A stretch of DNA of 64,000 nucleotides, taken from Pseudoips prasinana. Its lineage: Eukaryota > Arthropoda > Insecta > Lepidoptera > Nolidae. The stretch covers positions 6,473,001-6,537,000 of the forward strand of contig OX621246.1 in NCBI GenBank assembly GCA_951640165.1, written 5' to 3'. How positions within the stretch are numbered: the first letter of the stretch is position 1; every line of letters begins with the position of its first letter. A program made the position numbers and the translations under genes. Positions 32,931 to 44,505 of this stretch are shown here, one piece after another. Below the pieces are notes generated by a model. That model saw only the letters and a list, made by a program, of their open reading frames with translations. It ran no database searches and was not told the origin of the DNA.

Positions 32931-33540
32931 AGTGATGGGCAAAATAATAGGTCATATTTACATAATAATATCATTTACTAAGTATGGTTAAAGATATTAA
33001 TTTTTCCCAAAATATTACAATGGTCACTTACAAGGAAAAATTCAATATTAAAGTGTAGTTAGTAGTGGAGTTGTGAAAATAATAGAAATGTATCATGTTA
33101 CGTTAACTGTCAAAACTAAATATTGAAACGTAATTTGTCAAGCACTCCTCCTCATTCCTAAAATCTGTGGTGAAGGTAATTTAATTTTTACTACCAACTT
33201 ATGTGCATACAACATTGTGAAATGAAATGTAATAAAGAATTGAGGTTATCAATTCGAGTTTGTTTTTTTATTGCATATTACGCGGTTTCTCCATTATTTG
33301 TGAACCGATTTCGAGGATTCTTCTTTAATCGAAAGCATTTTGTTCCAATCGGTTATGAGAAAAAAACATTGGAAGGCGGTTTATGTTTTTAAAAAAAAAC
33401 ATGATACCATCCATCAAGGTATTGCAGAAAGCTTTCTGCGCCTTTTCAAGTACGGGTGCACTTATGAGTTTTCCACACATAGCGGTTTCAAGTTTACAAT
33501 GGATCAATGCACCAATGTTGTATAGCTGACGGCAAAAAGT
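32931..33540. other. No recognisable feature
   Basis: AT-rich; nothing supported. Confidence 0.35.
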
Positions 33541-33760
33541 ATCATCGTCCCGAGAGAATATCTCCCAGAGAACGGGCAGCTGCGTCTCTCTGTGTACTAT
33601 AACCATAATACTGCGATCGCCAACCTGTCTGCCAAGCGTGGCGATTATTGCACATCCCTCCAAATGATGGGCACAACTCCATTGTGAAAATCTTTTGGGA
33701 AGCTCTTTATCCAGCAGTGGACGTCATTCAGCTGACATGATGACGATAAGTGCCCTAATA
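33541..33760 (-). repeat. Repeat M, copy M2
   Basis: It contains the reverse complements of 'ggttggcgatcgcagt', 'gccacgcttggcagac' and 'gtccactgctgg', plus 'gtcagctgaatgac'. A 112-codon minus frame crosses it but shows no conserved domain. Confidence 0.7.
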
Positions 33761-33942
33761 TTAACCGGATCACATGATGGTTCCAAAATCATCTAGATAT
33801 TCTGAAAATAAAATCCGGTCGCATAAAAGAACCTTTTGCTAGCGAAGTTTATTAAGTTGCAATTAATAATATATTTATAATAAATATTATTTGCTTCGTT
33901 AAAAGGCAGCATTGGCAACCTTATTTATAATAAACTAGCAGT

Positions 33943-34168
33943 GCCCGCGGACTTCGTTCCGCATTATAAATATTTTTGTCCCTGCCCATTTGTCCCGCGT
34001 AATACTTCGGGTTAAAAGTTCGGTATATTTTTTAATAGCCTATGACACTCCACAATAACGTAGCTTTCTGTTGGTGAAATAATTTTGAAAATCGGTTCAG
34101 TAGATCCAGAGATTACCCCTTACAACGTCACAAACTCACTAACGTTACCTCCTTATAATATTAGTTTA
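33943..34168 (+). repeat. D-related repeat
   Basis: It begins 'ctagcagtgcccgcggac' and ends 'ttataatattagtttag', with 'aaaatcggttcagtagatcc' inside. A complete-looking member of the subfamily that ends 'ataatattagt'. Confidence 0.7.
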
Positions 34169-34645
34169 GATTTCAAAAATATCTCGTTCTCTTGCACAAC
34201 CGATCATCGATCATTACCGCTTCGGCGATATAGCCATTGCATTGCGACACAAAATTAGTCTTCGCAATTCACTTTTTTATGTGAAATATCTATTAGCGTG
34301 CCTATTCAATAATACTGACTCGTATGCCGTGACGACAGTTATGATAATCATGTATTTCTTAGTCCTCCTTAACTAAATTTGGTAAACACATAATAAGAAT
34401 AATCTGTATATTTTTTATACATTATTGTAATAACCATTTATTTGTATGATTTTTCAATACTGCGTCTTCCGTGACCGCCATATTTTTAACTTCTGGTAAA
34501 ATACGATGTTAAAAAGTTTAACGCCTATGTTTGTGGGTGGCAACACTGGCGACATAGCTCCCAAACCAATCTAATAATTCCACTACCGATTTTGAATCTG
34601 TATATCAGTTTAATCAAAATGGTTCCTAACTTATCACAATCTGTT
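34169..34645. other. No recognisable feature
   Basis: Nothing supported. Confidence 0.35.
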
Positions 34646-34858
34646 GAATCGTTCAAAGCTACCCGACCACCTGGGACATGTCACGAAAGGTGGGCACCGG
34701 AGCATGATACCCGCGTTCCCGGGGCTCTATCCATCAGGCGCCAATAGAAGTACATGGCAAGTCAGGTTAAGCCGGTGCGAGTCCGCACTCCCCACCCGCA
34801 GACACTTTTTGCGGGTGGCATGCGTAGGCATTCCTCGTGCCTTCTATAAAAAAAATCT
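34646..34858 (+). mobile_element. Possible 5'-truncated retroelement 3' end
   Basis: A GC-rich block with 'gtcacgaaaggtgggcacc', 'gtgcgagtccgcactcccc' and 'ttgcgggtggcatgcgtagg' ends in 'tataaaaaaaa'. Composition contrast plus an A tail suggests the 3' end of a LINE. No TSD was convincing and no second copy occurs in the window. Confidence 0.35.
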
Positions 34859-35107
34859 GAGCTATTGTTCTCATTTTAAAATGTGTTTTTTATGTATGTT
34901 AAGCGATTTCTACGTTGTCGGTGAATCCACTTCAATATTTCTATTTATTCGATAGAGAAGGCTAGTCAATGATAAATTTATCAAATTGTGTTTGTTATAA
35001 AAATAAATGAAGCTATTATCTGAACTCTATTGTTAAATCCGCAGAAATTGTGTGCTATGTAGAGGTCCGTATCCTTTACATACCTCACAATTTCTCTGGA
35101 TATCACT
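34859..35107. other. No recognisable feature
   Basis: Nothing supported. Confidence 0.3.
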
Positions 35108-35259
35108 CCATTTCATACTTTGCAATTGTCTGGTTGTCACAAGAGACAAAAGGTTTTTTAGAACCAAAGTAAAATTTCGCTTCCATTTCATACTTCGCAT
35201 TTGTGGCTTGTTGTCGCAAGAGACAATAGGTTTTATAGAACCTAAGGAAAATATCGCTT
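35108..35259 (+). repeat. Two-copy tandem duplication, about 75 bp
   Basis: 'ccatttcatacttygca' through 'caagagacaa', 'aggtttt' and 'atttcgctt' is present at 35108-35181 and 35182-35259 with modest divergence. Mirror-image frames on both strands come from this duplication. Confidence 0.8.
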
Positions 35260-35734
35260 CCATATAGCGTCGAACTCCAAAGAGACTAGAGCTTTAATAC
35301 ACACTAACTGTCAAGACCTTGGGAGTCCGGTTTTATAAAAATTACTGAAGTGTTGCATGCTTATTGCATCCAAAATCTCTCATCTCAACAATAGAACATT
35401 CTGAAACACAATTTCGCTTTATTACCCGTACATATTGTTTTCTTGTTTATTTAGGTCATGTAAGTGCGCAGATATTTGACTCGAATTGTGTAAGAATTCT
35501 TTTATTTGAAACAATAGCGTTACGAAACGACTTTTCTATTCTTTTTGTTGTTAATTTTGTACTATGTATATTTCAATGTCTAAGAGAATAATAATTTATA
35601 TTTCTCGGTTTGTTAAAAATACTAATAATGATAATTTATCAAATTTGCCTTTTACAATATTTAAAGTATCTGATATAATATAATTTTTTTTATATATGAC
35701 TTTATGTTCAGTTGAAAATGCAAAATAAATAAAA
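35260..35734. other. No recognisable feature
   Basis: AT-rich; nothing supported. Confidence 0.35.
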
Positions 35735-35975
35735 TAAACGAGTGTGCTTTAGACCAGACGACTTAAGTAAAACTTCAAACGTAACTAGCTATGAGAGAAA
35801 GAGATAATGAAAATGGGTGCTCGCACGTCTCTCTCTTTCTATCTTCTCTAACTTAAATCCCTCTCCACGTCCGTACGCCTCGCTCGATCACATTTTCGCA
35901 AAGGTCTCGTCACGCATCACCAGGTTATTCCCAAGTCAAGCATGTGTAAAGAAGCTTTACTTCAGTTCTTTTTTT
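35735..35975 (+). repeat. Repeat I, uninterrupted copy
   Basis: It starts 'aacgagtgtgctttagacc', with 'acgtctctctctttctatc' and 'ctcgctcgatcacattttcg', and ends 'aagtcaagcatgtgtaaag'. Confidence 0.75.
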
Positions 35976-36417
35976 TTCTTTGAATGATTTAAGTTTCTAA
36001 ATCTATTATTGGATTCTGCATGCCTTCAAAATTTAGTTCGTTAATTAAATTTAACCGAGTAAAATTAATAATACTCACTAAAGATCCATTCCAACGTCGA
36101 AAAGGTCACCGTGGTACCTACTATTTGACATATTCGCTGTCATCAAATGAGGATGCAAAATGGCATCATGCCACACGAATCATCTAGTAGTATTCTTTAA
36201 TTATTGTTGTGCATATCAACATGGAGATACAACCAACACAAAATCAAATAAAACAGACAATATCTGCACAAGAGCTGCGTCCATTTTCAACTATATAGGT
36301 CAACAAAATAGTAAGCGACTGCTAAGCGAATGCATTACGTGTGCCCAAACCCACGTAGACTACAGAAATCTAAATAGTATGGAAGCTGATATTCCCGAAA
36401 TAAGTACCTATACCTAG
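35976..36417. other. No recognisable feature
   Basis: An 85-codon + frame (36160-36417) has no recognised domain and runs into LINE-Q; it may be upstream LINE debris. Confidence 0.35.
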
Positions 36418-36640
36418 CCTATGTGAATGGTACGGCCGGTAGGGGAAGACCTCGTAGAACATTCTCTGACCAAATCGAAGATATTCTCAAGAAAAGCCAG
36501 GTCAGAAGTTCCCTTAACCGGCAAGCATGTATGAAGAATATATTTTCAGTAAACGCGGCAAAAGAGGTGTTAAAAGATCGTGACAATTAAAAATCCGTTG
36601 TCTCTGCCTACCCTCAGAGTGCAAGAAAGGCGTGTGTCTA
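36418..36640 (+). pseudogene. LINE-Q remnant, reverse-transcriptase tail
   Basis: The frame from 36422 reads [20 protein letters not shown], then [14 protein letters not shown] and [11 protein letters not shown] before a stop. This is typical of the C-terminal part of RTE-like LINE proteins (GRPRR then a CMKN...AKEV...DR block). No RT core is present. Confidence 0.65.
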
Positions 36641-37377
36641 TGTATGATCTTCCCAATTTAAATGAAACCTGCTGTTCTTTTATAACCATGTAAGCTTCAT
36701 TGCTGGCCAGTCATCAATTATCCTGGATAGTGTTGGACCTGTTCCAAATAGGAAAACATATGAAGCTAATTAGTTCACGCCAGTGACAGCTTCATGGCGA
36801 CATGCGACTCCTAAAACAACAAATGGATCTGATATTTCAAAGATGCTTTTTCTTGCTTGCCAAATAATTTTAACCCTTAAGCGGACAACGGTATAATAGT
36901 TCCCACCTCATTTTAAATTCTATTGTGTGGTAATAAGAGCTAAAACCAATGAATTTTGAATCGATCCAAAAATTTACTTCACGATTCGATTAAGTGATAG
37001 GCCTAATTAATAGCCTTAAGCTCCATTAGATGTGTTCACGTTACCAAACGAGCTGAAATGATATCGAATCGACCATTCGAACATAGGTATGTTATACTTA
37101 TTTTTTATATAATATTTATTCAGTAGCTCAGGTTTCTTTTGTAGGTGAGGTTAGTTAGGCCGCGGACTATACGAGACTATATTAATTTATATTACAACCA
37201 TTGCTTTGATTTTGAGCAACTCAATTCCAAGCATTTTTGTCATTTACGTAGTCTGAGATCTTATAATATTTGTTACTCAATTTGCTATGGTGGTTTTAAA
37301 TTTATTTACCTACAATTGTTTGAGATCATCGGAAAGTTTAAATTGCATACACTGTCCATAAATCCATGTCATCCATC
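36641..37377. other. No recognisable feature
   Basis: Nothing supported. Confidence 0.35.
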
Positions 37378-37525
37378 CAGTGTGATATGCCAACATTCAC
37401 GAAGCGGACCTATTCCTTTTTCAAAGGCCGGCAACGTACTTGCAGCCCGTCTGTTGTTGTTGCTAGGGTCCATGGGCGGCGGAAATTACCTACCATCAGC
37501 CATCAGGCGACATGCTTGATTGCCT
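37378..37525 (-). repeat. Repeat F fragment
   Basis: The plus strand shows 'ggccggcaacgtacttgc', 'gtccatgggcggcgg' and 'tcaggcgacatgcttgattgc', the reverse-complement order of repeat F. Confidence 0.6.
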
Positions 37526-38332
37526 TGTTATTATTAAAAAAAGGGTAGTATTTAAACGAGTGACTGTAAATTAAAGTTTTAAGTGACAAAATTAATGAAT
37601 TTACCTTATAGTATTACTAAGTTAGCGACTGACGCGAGTGACGAGAAATCAACATAACAGCAACTAACAAATATTAATTTGAGTTACTTAAAATACAAAA
37701 TGAGAAGCTTCATAATATTTGAGCGACCTAATATTTCTTCGCTTTGACCAATCAGAGAGATCAGAGGCTTGTGTGGCGGACTTCAAGCGCTATTGTTTTT
37801 GTTTAGATTTGCATTGTATGTCTCATGAAAGATTCAAAAAGCTCCAAAACAAATGTGATTTTTGAAAACTTTCCACCAATCTTCACCAACAATACCTAGT
37901 GTCTAGCTTGATGGTCACAGTTCTAACCTAACCTAACCCAAATAACTTCCGGAAAACTCGTCTCTATCCTAATATGGAAGTTGCCCTCTCAGTATTTCTA
38001 GTCGCTCACTTAGTAATTTAGTCGCACGGCTAGAATTTTGATGTCTGAAATGGATTAATTTTTGTAAGCTCGTTCTTGATTTTATTATTAATCAATATTC
38101 GTCGTTAGGTTAGTTAATTATTCGCTTACTCAAATTCATGCCGCTCAAGTTATTAAAACAGTATCTCATCATCAGTCTCTAAGTATTTTTGTATTCGATC
38201 GCTTTATAATTCCCCTTAAAAAAAAGAGTTACTGATTTTGTGGAGAAGGGCAGCATATACAACAAGACGCTTATGTCGAGTCTTAATATTATAAATTTCA
38301 GTGTTTATTTTATAGATCACCTTTTTATTTAG
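37526..38332. other. No recognisable feature
   Basis: AT-rich; nothing supported. Confidence 0.35.
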
Positions 38333-38444
38333 GTACACACGGCTACATATCAAGCTATACATTTCCAATATAAGCTGACCTCTCATTGTATTGAAATCCT
38401 ATGCAACGCGAGATCAACTTACACTGGAAATGTATAGTGTGTAC
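38333..38444. mobile_element. MITE-1, shorter copy
   Basis: The inverted ends start 'gtacacacggctacatatc'. The left half 'caatataagctgacctctca' pairs with the right half 'cgagatcaacttacactgg'. The right terminus has lost the 'gtcgatatgtcgcc' present in the second copy at 38.82 kb. Confidence 0.75.
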
Positions 38445-38451
38445 CCATGTA

Positions 38452-38545
38452 CATTCCAACTCATAATATGTATAGTATAGATATTAAGAATCATTTCCAT
38501 AAATAATTCTTAATATCTAAACTATACATATTATGAGTTGGAATG
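38452..38545. repeat. Foldback, 40-bp arms with 14-bp loop
   Basis: 38452-38491 and 38506-38545 are complementary with one mismatch ('cattccaactcataatatg' and on). It sits eight bases after MITE-1. Confidence 0.9.
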
Positions 38546-38820
38546 TTTAAGAGTAATCTTTGATAGCTTTCGTAGCGTCTATACATTATTGCTTCGAGTT
38601 TAAGTGAGTTCCATATAAAAGTAACTGCGGTCACCTGAGTTAGATTCTATAATCGAGATGGTCGGTTACAAAAACTTCTCGAGTACTTACGAAGCTGCGA
38701 GGTCTTATCGCTGGATATTAATAGTGCTCATACTATTTATATAAGCTACTACTATAATATCCTATATAAGCATCAACATAGCTCAATCTTTCCATAAAAT
38801 TGAACTATTTGTAGAATATC
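38546..38820. other. No recognisable feature
   Basis: Nothing supported. Confidence 0.3.
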
Positions 38821-39030
38821 ACAATTTTGCACTTCATACAAAGTAACTTATGTGTGATTATGCTAACGATTTGTACACACGCACACGGCTACATATCAAG
38901 CTATACTTACCAATATAAGCTGACCTCTCACTGTATGGAAATCCTATACAATGCGAGATCAGCTTATACTGGAAATGTATAGGTCGATATGTCGCCGTGT
39001 GTACGCACTTTGTATTAAGTGCAAAATTTA
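38821..39030. mobile_element. MITE-1, longer copy
   Basis: The outer inverted repeat 'aattttgcacttcatacaaa' / 'tttgtattaagtgcaaaattt' encloses the same core as 38333-38444 ('gtacacac...ggctacatatc' to 'gtcgccgtgtgtac'). Whether the outer pair belongs to the element or to an older foldback is unclear. Confidence 0.75.
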
Positions 39031-39639
39031 CTTTTATTTTTGTCTGTTTCACTAATGTTCCGGCAATGAATAAATTTTCTTGGTTTTTAATCTCGACTAC
39101 AAATTCAAGAGAGAAGTAACCCACCAGCTTCGCCGGGAGTTCAACTGTTATTTAAACAGTAACCTCTCGAGCCTAAAAATAACCGGTTCAAAACATGCTT
39201 AACCCGAAAAACGCTCTCTAAGCCCTATTCACACAGGTCCTTGGTGCTGCGATGAAAGTTCCATATTTTATTCATTCCTGACCATTAAATTACTTAATTC
39301 AACAAAGGAAGAAATGGTTATAAATATTACAATAGCAAACCTTTCTTCCGTATGGCCTCTTGTTCATTTAGGTCAAGGTGAGGCTGTCCTCCGCACAGTA
39401 TCCATTATAGGGACACTTCGAACAAATCCATTTGTGGTCGCACAATACTGTTGTATTGACTTTCTGTTATTTATAGTACCTTCCATTTCTATTGATATGT
39501 CTGGATTTAAACATACAGTTGTCAGTAATGTCTTTCGGACGTGGCGGCCAGTTTCATGGATACTTGCTATACATATGCGCGTTGTCCACAAAATAGGTAT
39601 AAAACGGTTTACAAAAAACTTAATATCTAAAATAATGTA
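39031..39639. other. No supported gene
   Basis: Overlapping frames exist on both strands (39314-39688 + and 39373-39642 -). The minus frame (IHETGRHVRKTLLTTVCLNP) looks protein-like, but I could not place it in a family. Confidence 0.3.
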
Positions 39640-39720
39640 CAATTGGCGGTCTTATCGCATAATAGCGATTTCTTCGAGACAACCGTAGGAGGTATTAGTA
39701 TAAGTTTAAAATGACAGCCA
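39640..39720 (+). repeat. Repeat S fragment
   Basis: 'ggcggtcttatcgcat' followed by 'agcgatttcttcgagacaac' recurs at 60.86 kb. Confidence 0.6.
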
Positions 39721-39897
39721 GCTAGTAGTGTACCATCGTCAGTTCTGCAGAGTGTAGGGTTCTAACCTAATAATATATATACTACATAGATTAATGTACT
39801 TACATACATTAATATTCATACATAAATAAGTATAATAAACTAATAAATATTTCATAATACATTTTATATCCAGGTATGTCCGTATAGACATGTTATC
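39721..39897. other. No recognisable feature
   Basis: AT-rich with 'tacatacat' runs. Confidence 0.3.
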
Positions 39898-40114
39898 TTT
39901 CTATTCCCTTACTCTTATAAAGGGACGGCTAGCCGATTCGACCTTACATGCTTTACGCCTACGGCTTTACATGCTCTCCGAGGCTCGGGGGTGGTACACC
40001 GCCAACTTTGAGACTCCCAGCAGATAGTGATCTTTTCTTGCCAGAAAAAACCCACGCACACAGAAAAAAATCACCTTTTTGTAGTTGCACACGCTGTCGC
40101 TAAACCAACGAGAC
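39898..40114 (-). mobile_element. SINE-B copy B5, 3'-truncated
   Basis: It runs from 'tttctattcccttactc' through 'tgctctccgaggctcgggg' to the head 'ctgtcgctaaaccaacgag'. The usual 3' end is lost. The B box is decayed. Confidence 0.75.
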
Positions 40115-40697
40115 ATTTTTTTTTCAAATTGCGATCGAACCATCTGACCACAAAACTCACAGAAAACCGGTATCAGATACTGTTAATCTTCTGACTAAAG
40201 ATTACCATAGATGTTCTCCAGACAACCAGTACCAACTCCTTAACTTGTCTCCGAGGTGTGAAGAATAGTCTCTTAACTAACTAGTCCCCAAACAAATCTG
40301 AGGTTTACACAAAGATGTGTTCTGAATAGAACCCTCATTGACCGAAGCGCCATCGGACCGGACGTCATACAACGCTCTTTTTCAAAGTTGTCAAGATACC
40401 ACATATAAAAAAATGTCGACCGTCGTAAAGCCGTGCGTGACAAGCAAATAAAGACAAAAAGTAATTTTGCACTACCGAATTTCAGATTTCTCGCTTGACG
40501 CGATTTAGAAAACCACAGTGATTTAGGAGAAAGTTTAAGTGAAAACCCGCATTCGAGAAGAAAATTACGCAAGCAACGTCATAAAAGTACTCCTAATGGA
40601 TTTGAAGTAACTAGAGTGAAAATAAGCGAGTAGCAGGGCGGTTGATATCTAAGAGGACATACACTAATCAGACATTAACCAACTAATTTACAATTCA
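40115..40697. other. No recognisable feature
   Basis: A 99-codon minus frame (40273-40572) has no recognised domain. Confidence 0.3.
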
Positions 40698-40939
40698 GGG
40701 GCTCTACCGGCTAACTCGCCGAACATCGATTTCTTAAATGGCGATCAAATAAATAAAGGTTAAAATGACTAGATCAATCGTTAAATCGACTTCAACGTTG
40801 ACAATCGATTCCGAACCATTTACGACGTCGCATGTGCTCATGGAAGCCGATTTAACGATTGATTAAGTAATTTTTAACCTTTATTCATTTGAGCGCCATT
40901 TAAGAAATCGATGTTCGGCAACTTAGCCGGTAGAGCCCC
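40698..40939. mobile_element. MITE-3, complete copy with long terminal inverted repeats
   Basis: It begins GGGGCTCTACCGGCTAAC and ends with the complement. The inverted arms extend about 80 bp ('cgccgaacatcgatttctta', 'aataaaggttaaaatgac'). The non-coding centre is 'cgattccgaaccatttacg'. A half copy is at 63.73-63.84 kb. No target duplication is obvious. Confidence 0.85.
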
Positions 40940-41455
40940 AGGTCGTGAAAGCGTGTTTCATTTGTCTCTCAAGTGGCAAATTTAAATCTCTATGAACTTC
41001 ATAAGATTCCATAATTAGGGGGCATTATTTTACAGTAAACAGGCTTGGCCGAATTTTTTACATAAACACCAAATTGCCATCAAGCATACAGCCATCTGAT
41101 AGTCAGCGGCTGCCGTAGCTTATATTATTAAACTTGCGTCACTAACGACGTCACCTATGCGTTGACCACAACCAGGACTACAATATTATCATAATAATGC
41201 TATTAGCTGTGGCTGTATTGTATAATTCCTTAGAAAAGCTCCTAAAGTGCAAAATAACGCTACTTTATAATTCAGCTTGGTCTATACATTTAAATTACAT
41301 TAAATTATCATCTATGTATCTAATTCCTATGAGTGAATGAAATATTTATTTGTCAGAATACGAGTACATAGAAATTGTTTATGTTTACGCAGGATCATCA
41401 TATTCTACCGATTTTGTCGGTGTACAAATTCACACTATTATTACTTGAAAATATT
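40940..41455. other. No recognisable feature
   Basis: AT-rich; nothing supported. Confidence 0.3.
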
Positions 41456-41900
41456 TAACATTACAAAGATTACATTACATTAAAGATTACATTACATTAT
41501 AGATTACATTACATTATCACATTAACTATTCATTACATAAATTAAATTATCATACCCAATTAAGTTTATTGTCAATTGTTATAAGGTCTCCTGCTTTTGT
41601 CCATAAGAAAATCCTTTACTGAGTAGTACATTTTTTGTAAAAGAATTTTATATAAAGTATTTTTAAATTTATTTAGAGTCAAAATTTTATGTCCATCAGA
41701 TGTTATCAAAAATTGCTGCAATATATTACTGAAGGCTATTCCGTGTAGGCATCCTCGACGGGTGAGATATATGTATGTTGGACATTCTGTGATGCGGAAA
41801 ATCCAGCACGTCCCGGCCCAAGCGAGACGCGCCCTTGACATCTGGTTAGTCGATCTTGACACAATTGTTGTACTTCTCCCATTTACAGGGACATACAAGT
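41456..41900 (-). mobile_element. 5'-truncated Jockey-type LINE with microsatellite tail
   Basis: On the minus strand the final 108 codons of an RT-type ORF (stop at 41572) end ILLQKMYYSVKDFLMDKSR. This parallels KSYYSVKDFLSD at the C-terminus of the LINE at 1.8-4.3 kb. A short 3' UTR and a tail of repeated 'aatgtaatgtaatct'-like units (41456-41535) follow. All catalytic domains are missing. It is a dead copy of a related but distinct family. Confidence 0.8.
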
Positions 41901-41973
41901 AACCTACAATACGGCCTTAATAGCTATACAATCAGTGGGTCTCATAATCGTCACTTCTGAAAGGCAAATGATC

Positions 41974-42270
41974 TATACAAATAAATAAAATTGGAGTGTC
42001 TGTTTGTAATATTTAAATAACCGTTGTTTACTACATAAATATGAATATAAATACGGTACATAAACCAAAAAAACATTTATTACAATTTTTGTCTGTCTGT
42101 TTGTTCCGGCTAATCTCCGAAATGACTGGACCGATTTTGACGGGACTTTTATTGGCAGGTAGCTGATGTAATAAGGAGTAAAAGTAAAAAAACTTTTATT
42201 TTAGAAAATACCGAAAAAAACTAAATAAAGTAAAAAAAACACGCGGACGAAGCGCGGGTATACCTATTGT
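41974..42270 (-). repeat. Repeat D, minus copy
   Basis: From 'atctatacaaataaataaaa' (the 3' end complement) to 'cgcggacgaagcgcgggta'. Inside is 'tttgttccggctaatctcc'. It resembles D8. Confidence 0.8.
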
Positions 42271-42282
42271 CATCTTCTTCTA

Positions 42283-42470
42283 TGCATATAAATAAAATTT
42301 GAGTGTCTGTTTGTAATATTGAAAAAATTGGTCTTTTAAAGCATAAGTATTTACATTATAAAATGTTTCACTCTCAAAGTGAGTCTTTCACGTATCTTAG
42401 GACTTATTGTTGTAGGTTACTTTGGTCATCATTCAAAATTGTCGCGGACGAAGTCGCGGGTAACAGCTAT
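42283..42470 (-). repeat. Repeat D, second minus copy in tandem
   Basis: It starts with the same 3' terminus ('ataaataaaatttgagtgtc') and ends 'gtcgcggacgaagtcgcgg', but the middle differs. It is separated from the previous copy by about 12 bp. Confidence 0.7.
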
Positions 42471-43451
42471 GTATAATATAAAAGAGACTAATCGAATTAC
42501 TACTTAATTAAACAGGTAAACATATATTTATTTCGCTACCTTTATCTTTATGTTAATATAAATCTTTCAAGTTTTCAATGTAAATTCCCAAGTCAAATCT
42601 TTTTTTTTACGTAATAATCGAACCTACGACTCTCCATGCATAAAGATCCGGCCAGCCAGCGTTCACCGCTTGGATACAGAGCCTCAAAAGTATTCTGTGT
42701 ATATAATTTTTGTTTTTTTTTTCTTGTTACTTATTCTCTTTTGCCAATTTATAACTATGTACTGTACATTTTCGTAAGTTCCGTTATTAGGCTGCTTTTT
42801 TTATTCATATAGATATTTAGTAGAAAATCTATCCTAAGCGCCACCAACTCGAGGTATTCAAGAAACGTTTTTGGAAGACAAAATGGATACATATTACCCA
42901 TCCTTTAGGTAGTAAAAATCAGATGCCTACATTATACTTACTAAAGTAACAAAATATAAGGAGTCTGAAAATTTGATAATTTAAATCCTAACTCTGTGAT
43001 TAGGAGCTGCTTTATGTTTGGAGTAAAAAACAACATTCAGGCAGTTCCACAAATCCTCCTTTTCATACGCAGATTCTTTGGAACTATGTTGTATGTAATT
43101 CCTGTAAAAATCTGTCAAAACTAATACTTGAAATCAATAATTATTAATTACGAGTTGAATAGCGGTTAAATTACGATTAAACTAATGAATGATTCAGTGA
43201 GTAGGAAGAAAGATAGAATGACCATATGTTTACTAACAATTTCTATCCTCCATGACCTTGCGACGGGCGTGACAAACGGATCGCTACAAGTTCAACTTAT
43301 ATTATTATTGATACGGCCTCGTGTTAAACGCCGGTTATGCAGTAGTTACTAGTTGTTAGGTGTAAATTGCAATGGTGCAATCAAACGTATGAATAGTACA
43401 ATAACTAATAATAGGGGATTTTATTATACAGATTTATTTTATTTTCACCAT
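42471..43451. other. No gene; possible SINE head fragment
   Basis: At 42606-42680 the minus strand has a tRNA-like stretch ('ccaagcggtgaacgctggc', 'gtaggttcgattattacg') that may be a decayed SINE head of another family. The rest is featureless. Confidence 0.35.
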
Positions 43452-43645
43452 CTTCATCATCATATCAGCCGAAAGACGCCCACTGTTGGACAAAGGCCTC
43501 TCCCAAAGATCTCCATAATGTTCGGTCTTGCGCTACCCGCATCAGCGACTTCCAGCAACCCTAACAAGATCATCGGTCCATCTTGTAGGGTAGGCCTGCC
43601 CACGCTGCGTCTTCCAGTTCGTGGTCACCACTCGAGAACTTTTCT
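43452..43645 (-). pseudogene. Repeat J copy J2: LINE reverse-transcriptase C-terminus remnant
   Basis: The minus strand reads PTRWTDDLVRVAGSR and then, after frameshifts, the equivalents of an AQDR...LWRSLGEAF block, as at the C-terminus of RTE-type LINE proteins. Matches J1 at 20.2 kb. Confidence 0.7.
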
Positions 43646-44311
43646 TTTTATTTTATTTATTCAGGTTTTACAAAAAGGTCTGAAAATTATATATTATGTA
43701 ATATATTAACAATATTTTACAGTCAATTAAAATATGTATTATATGCAGTCTACGATAATATCTATATGCTATTAATAAGCGAATTTATAGTATGCTGCAG
43801 AACAATAAAATCGACCTATAATAACGAAATTATAAGTGGTGGTTTATTCTCCCGATCTCACCTGTTATTGGCAACTGTATAAGACCATAGCTTGGACCAA
43901 TCGTTATTTGATGTGTTATATACACAAGTTGTTGGAACACTTTTAAAAAAATAAATAAATCTTGTAAAAATGTTAGTTTAAAAATATATATAAATTAAAA
44001 AATGTAAATAGCCATCCCAGCAGATTTATGAGTGTTACGTGGAGAGTGTAGAGAGTACACGTATGTATGTATGTTTGCGGATGCTCTACTACACTGTAAT
44101 GATAATATGTTCTGCGTAGTTGGTGAGTCTCCGTCAAGCCAATCTTAGCCGTAGCCAATAATTATATACCTATCTATAATAATAATATTATTATTAATAC
44201 ACATCACTTACGCTAATGACGTAACAAAATAAGCAAAAGCGTTAAGAGGCTATTATTTACAATCTGTTGGAAATCAAATATTGTTGAGTATATGTAGAAT
44301 TATAAGATACT
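43646..44311. other. No recognisable feature
   Basis: AT-rich; the start (43650-43745) resembles the A/T-rich flank of repeat G but is too diverged to assign. Confidence 0.3.
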
Positions 44312-44505
44312 AGCTGTGCCCCGCGGTTTTACCCGCGGCAAACTTTATTAATTATGAATTATGCCTATGAGTTATTCGGATATATGTATAAGCTATATTA
44401 CTACAAAGTTTCATGAAAATCTGATGGGTAGTTTTTGCGTGAAAGATTAACAAACATCCATACATCTAAACACCTATACTCAAATTTTATAATCTTAGTA
44501 GGAAG
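44312..44505 (+). repeat. D-related repeat
   Basis: It begins 'ctagctgtgccccgcggt', with 'ttattcggatatatgtata' and 'gtgaaagattaacaaacat', and ends 'ttataatcttagtaggaag'. Confidence 0.75.

Noticed and set aside
39373..39642. Minus-strand frame as a chemoreceptor fragment
   Set aside because: The peptide looks protein-like and a gustatory-receptor tail came to mind, but no diagnostic motif (such as the C-terminal TYLVVLLQF type) is present and the match could not be defended.
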